Source of the DNA: Sipunculus nudus
Taxonomy: Eukaryota > Annelida > Sipuncula > Golfingiida > Sipunculidae
Assembly (NCBI GenBank): GCA_026874595.1
Contig: CM049313.1
Location: 79,786,659 to 79,850,658 of the forward strand
DNA length: 64,000 bases
Direction: 5' to 3'
Position numbers and translations under genes: made by a program. The notes under the pieces were generated by a model, which was not told the origin of the DNA, did not search any database, and saw nothing but the letters and a program-made list of their open reading frames with translations. Below are positions 61,705 to 64,000 of the stretch, one piece after another; position 1 is the stretch's first letter; every line of letters begins with the position of its first letter.

Positions 61705-64000
61705 TAGCTCAGCTGACTATAAGTCATCTGAGCTATAGTCGTGGTCCATTGTCCGTCGTCCGTCCGTCTGTCCGTCCGTCCGTCCGTCCGTAGATGTGGC
61801 ACGTTTTGAAACCGTAAGACCTAGGAATCCAAAATTCGGCATAATGTTAGATGTCCCCAAGATCTCCTACCAAGCCGAAAACTGGGTCTTTGCAACTTCG
61901 TTCCTTTGAGAAATTAAGGAAAAACCTCAATTTTTTATTAAAAACCTATTTTCACACTTTAGGACTGGCTCATATCAAAACCACTCATCTGTTTTTCCTC
62001 ATATTTACCATAAATATTCCTCTATATAGTTCCTATGTACATGCCAGAAATTATGTCTGTATTATTTAATTTAAAAAAGTTCTGGGCCCAAACATAATGC
62101 ATTTTGAAAAAAATAAGGAAAGATATTTGATCACTTAACACAAAAAATGTTAAAGCTGTGGACCTTTTTTCCAGTAATATAACTTTAATTAATCAAAATT
62201 AAATTGTATACCCAAAATTAGATGAAAATCTTTTAAATTTTTTAAAATATTAATAAAAATAAAAAATTGGTACCTTAAATTTTGCCCAACTTTGACCATG
62301 GCACGTTTTTTTCCTGTAAGTACTGTGGATTTAATTTTCACAGCATGTTTTTGTCAGCATTTCAACTGTTAACACCAAAAATTTGAAACCAGTTGATCAA
62401 AAACTGTAGATTTTAATCAAGTTTTCAAGCACCTTGTAACATATTGTTTACATCAAGCTAGTGTTATGCAGTTTGCAAAAGCTCAGCTCCCAAGCTTCAG
62501 CTCTAAGTTCCTTAAATTCAGCATACAGTTAGATGTCTCCAAAATCCCCTACCATGCCAAGAATTTGGTCACTAGGACTTAATACCTTCGAGATATTAAT
62601 GAAAAACTTCATTTTTTCATTAAAAACCCATTGTTACACTTCAAGACTGCCTAATATCAAAACCACTGATCTGACTTTAATCATAAACAATATACATATT
62701 TTTCATTCTCTATGCACATCCCTGAATGATGTCAGTATTGCTTAATTGTTTTAAGTTATGGGCCCAAACATAATGCACTATGTAAAAAATCAAGAAATAT
62801 ATTTACTCCCTTAACAAGGGCATTGCTAGAGATTTTTTTGTCAGGGATGTAACATTATTTAATCAAGATTCAATTGAATACCCAAAATTAGTTCTGAATT
62901 TTTCAAATTTTATAAGTTATTAGTAAAAATATAAAATTAGTACCTTAAATTTTGCCCAACTGTGACCATGGCACGTTTGTTTCCCGTGAGCACTGTTGAT
63001 TTAATTTTCATATCATGCACACATAAGGATTTCAGCTTTTTAGTTTAGAAAGCTGAAAGAAATTGGCCAAAAATTGTAGCTTTTATTAATGTTTTTTATG
63101 AGACCCTGTCAGACTTTGGCTCTCTCCAGCCCCTCTTGAGTCACCTGTATGTTGACCTTGTTGACCTTTCATCAAATTATGCACGCTTGAGGCGAGGCAT
63201 ACAGGAATCCAGGCAGCTTATGGCCAGCCACAGTTGATCCAGGTGTCCAACCCAACTCATCTAGTAGTTTTAACCAACAACATAACAATAAACAACAAAT
63301 TAATAAATTTTTATTGGTTTTTAATAACAAATTAAAGAAAAATAGAAAAGGAATTTGTTAGTTTATAATAACAGGAAATTAACTTGCAGTTACTGATGAT
63401 ATAAGAATCTTGTATCGATGGGTAGAATGTCACATATTCCAAATAACACCATGGAGTCACCTATGGCATTTTTCAGTTCAATTTTAATGATAAAGAAGTA
63501 AATCATATTATTCATTACTAATCATTAGGGATCATGTGAAGGAAATTAATGATAGACAAAGATGCAGTTCATAATATTAATCTAGATTCCTACTGTGTCT
63601 AGTGTGTACATTGATGTGAAATTAGTCCAAAATGAATTTTTTACAGTTATTTTTTAATATAAATAAAAGCCATAAAACCAGGTACTTATGATCATTATTT
63701 AAATGTGTGAATTTTGTATATTCTGGATTCTCAACATCATTGTTTGGTGAAAATTGAATAAATACCAGACATGGTGCGAATACTTTATAATTGTATTTAA
63801 ATACGAATATGATTATGTACTCCATTATAAAATTTCTTGCATAAAGAATGGGAATTCAGGTAAAAATGAAAGTATATGAATACTCGTGCAAATACTTTCA
63901 AAATGTATTCATGAATGCATTCATGAATATATTCTTTAATATTATTTTAATAATCATATCAGTTATATTTCATTTTAAAAAATCATATGATTCTCTTATT
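61705..64000 (+). mobile_element. Family A element running off the window
   Basis: The 5' TAGCTCAGCTGACTATAAGT with a long GTCCGTCCGTCC run, inserted after CAGTGTTTT of the last minisatellite unit. It follows the same subtype as 50963-56757 (for example GTAGCTTTTATTAATGTTTT near 63076 and 55508). No 3' end before 64000. No coding capacity. Confidence 0.7.

Overview
This is one 64-kb stretch of an intron-rich, AT-rich metazoan genome. I infer a lophotrochozoan, most likely a bivalve mollusc. The grounds are the style of the interspersed repeats: GTCC/GTCCGTC microsatellites behind a hairpin, hormone-response-like AGGTCA runs, and elements ending in TTGTT or CTAGTT. The species cannot be fixed from the sequence alone. 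There are no bacterial-type genes and I recognised no rRNA, tRNA or CRISPR array. Almost all short open reading frames lie inside tandem repeats or transposons and are not genes.

The only host gene I can support is on the + strand: an internal part of a UBAP2/UBAP2L (Drosophila lingerer) orthologue. Ten exons join in a consistent phase: 4373-4565, 11913-11984, 16272-16314, 18058-18149, 23909-23958, 26042-26301, 32195-32480, 33265-33428, 40503-40716 and 50435-50525, about 488 codons in all. They give, in order, a basic/acidic linker, RG-rich exons, a W/D/E-rich segment, a Pro-rich segment, a Gln-rich segment, the IPASAVEMPG...VQFG block diagnostic of the family, and a Ser/Thr/Pro-rich region. 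The UBA-domain end and the C-terminus lie outside the window.

Nearly all intron sequence is mobile or repetitive. At least five families (called A to E here) have the build of Helentron-like non-autonomous elements (HINE/DINE-1 style). Each has a subterminal inverted repeat, internal tandem units, a 3' hairpin, a TTGTT or CTAGTT end, and insertion between two Ts without target duplication. Paralogous empty sites inside the window confirm several insertions. The elements are nested up to three deep, and every copy I could orient lies in the sense direction of the gene. The same 12-bp palindrome GGTGGCGCCACC recurs in the internal units of all five families.

The most unusual region is the intron 26302-32194. 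Its 5' end is a tandem array of about 13 copies of the exon end plus splice donor (50-bp unit). Its 3' end is a tandem array of about 22 copies of the splice acceptor plus exon start (38-bp unit, no stop codon in any + frame). Further downstream, an approximately 5-kb minisatellite (53/56-bp units, internal 1,507-bp higher-order duplication) has received family-A insertions at the same position of its unit on both sides.

Region by region: 1-4372 mosaic of C, A and E elements; 4373-11912 exon 1, then an intron dominated by an A element carrying a nested B element; 11985-18057 direct repeats, a possible TIR transposon, a 47-bp array and a segment flanked by 20-bp direct repeats; 18150-26041 A, D and A elements; 26302-32194 the duplicated-splice-site intron with an A element in its middle; 32481-40502 exon 8 and a B element carrying A modules; 40717-50434 A remnant, a reverse-transcriptase fragment, an E element carrying A, then an A element carrying C; 50526-64000 A carrying E carrying C, the minisatellite, and a final A element running off the window.
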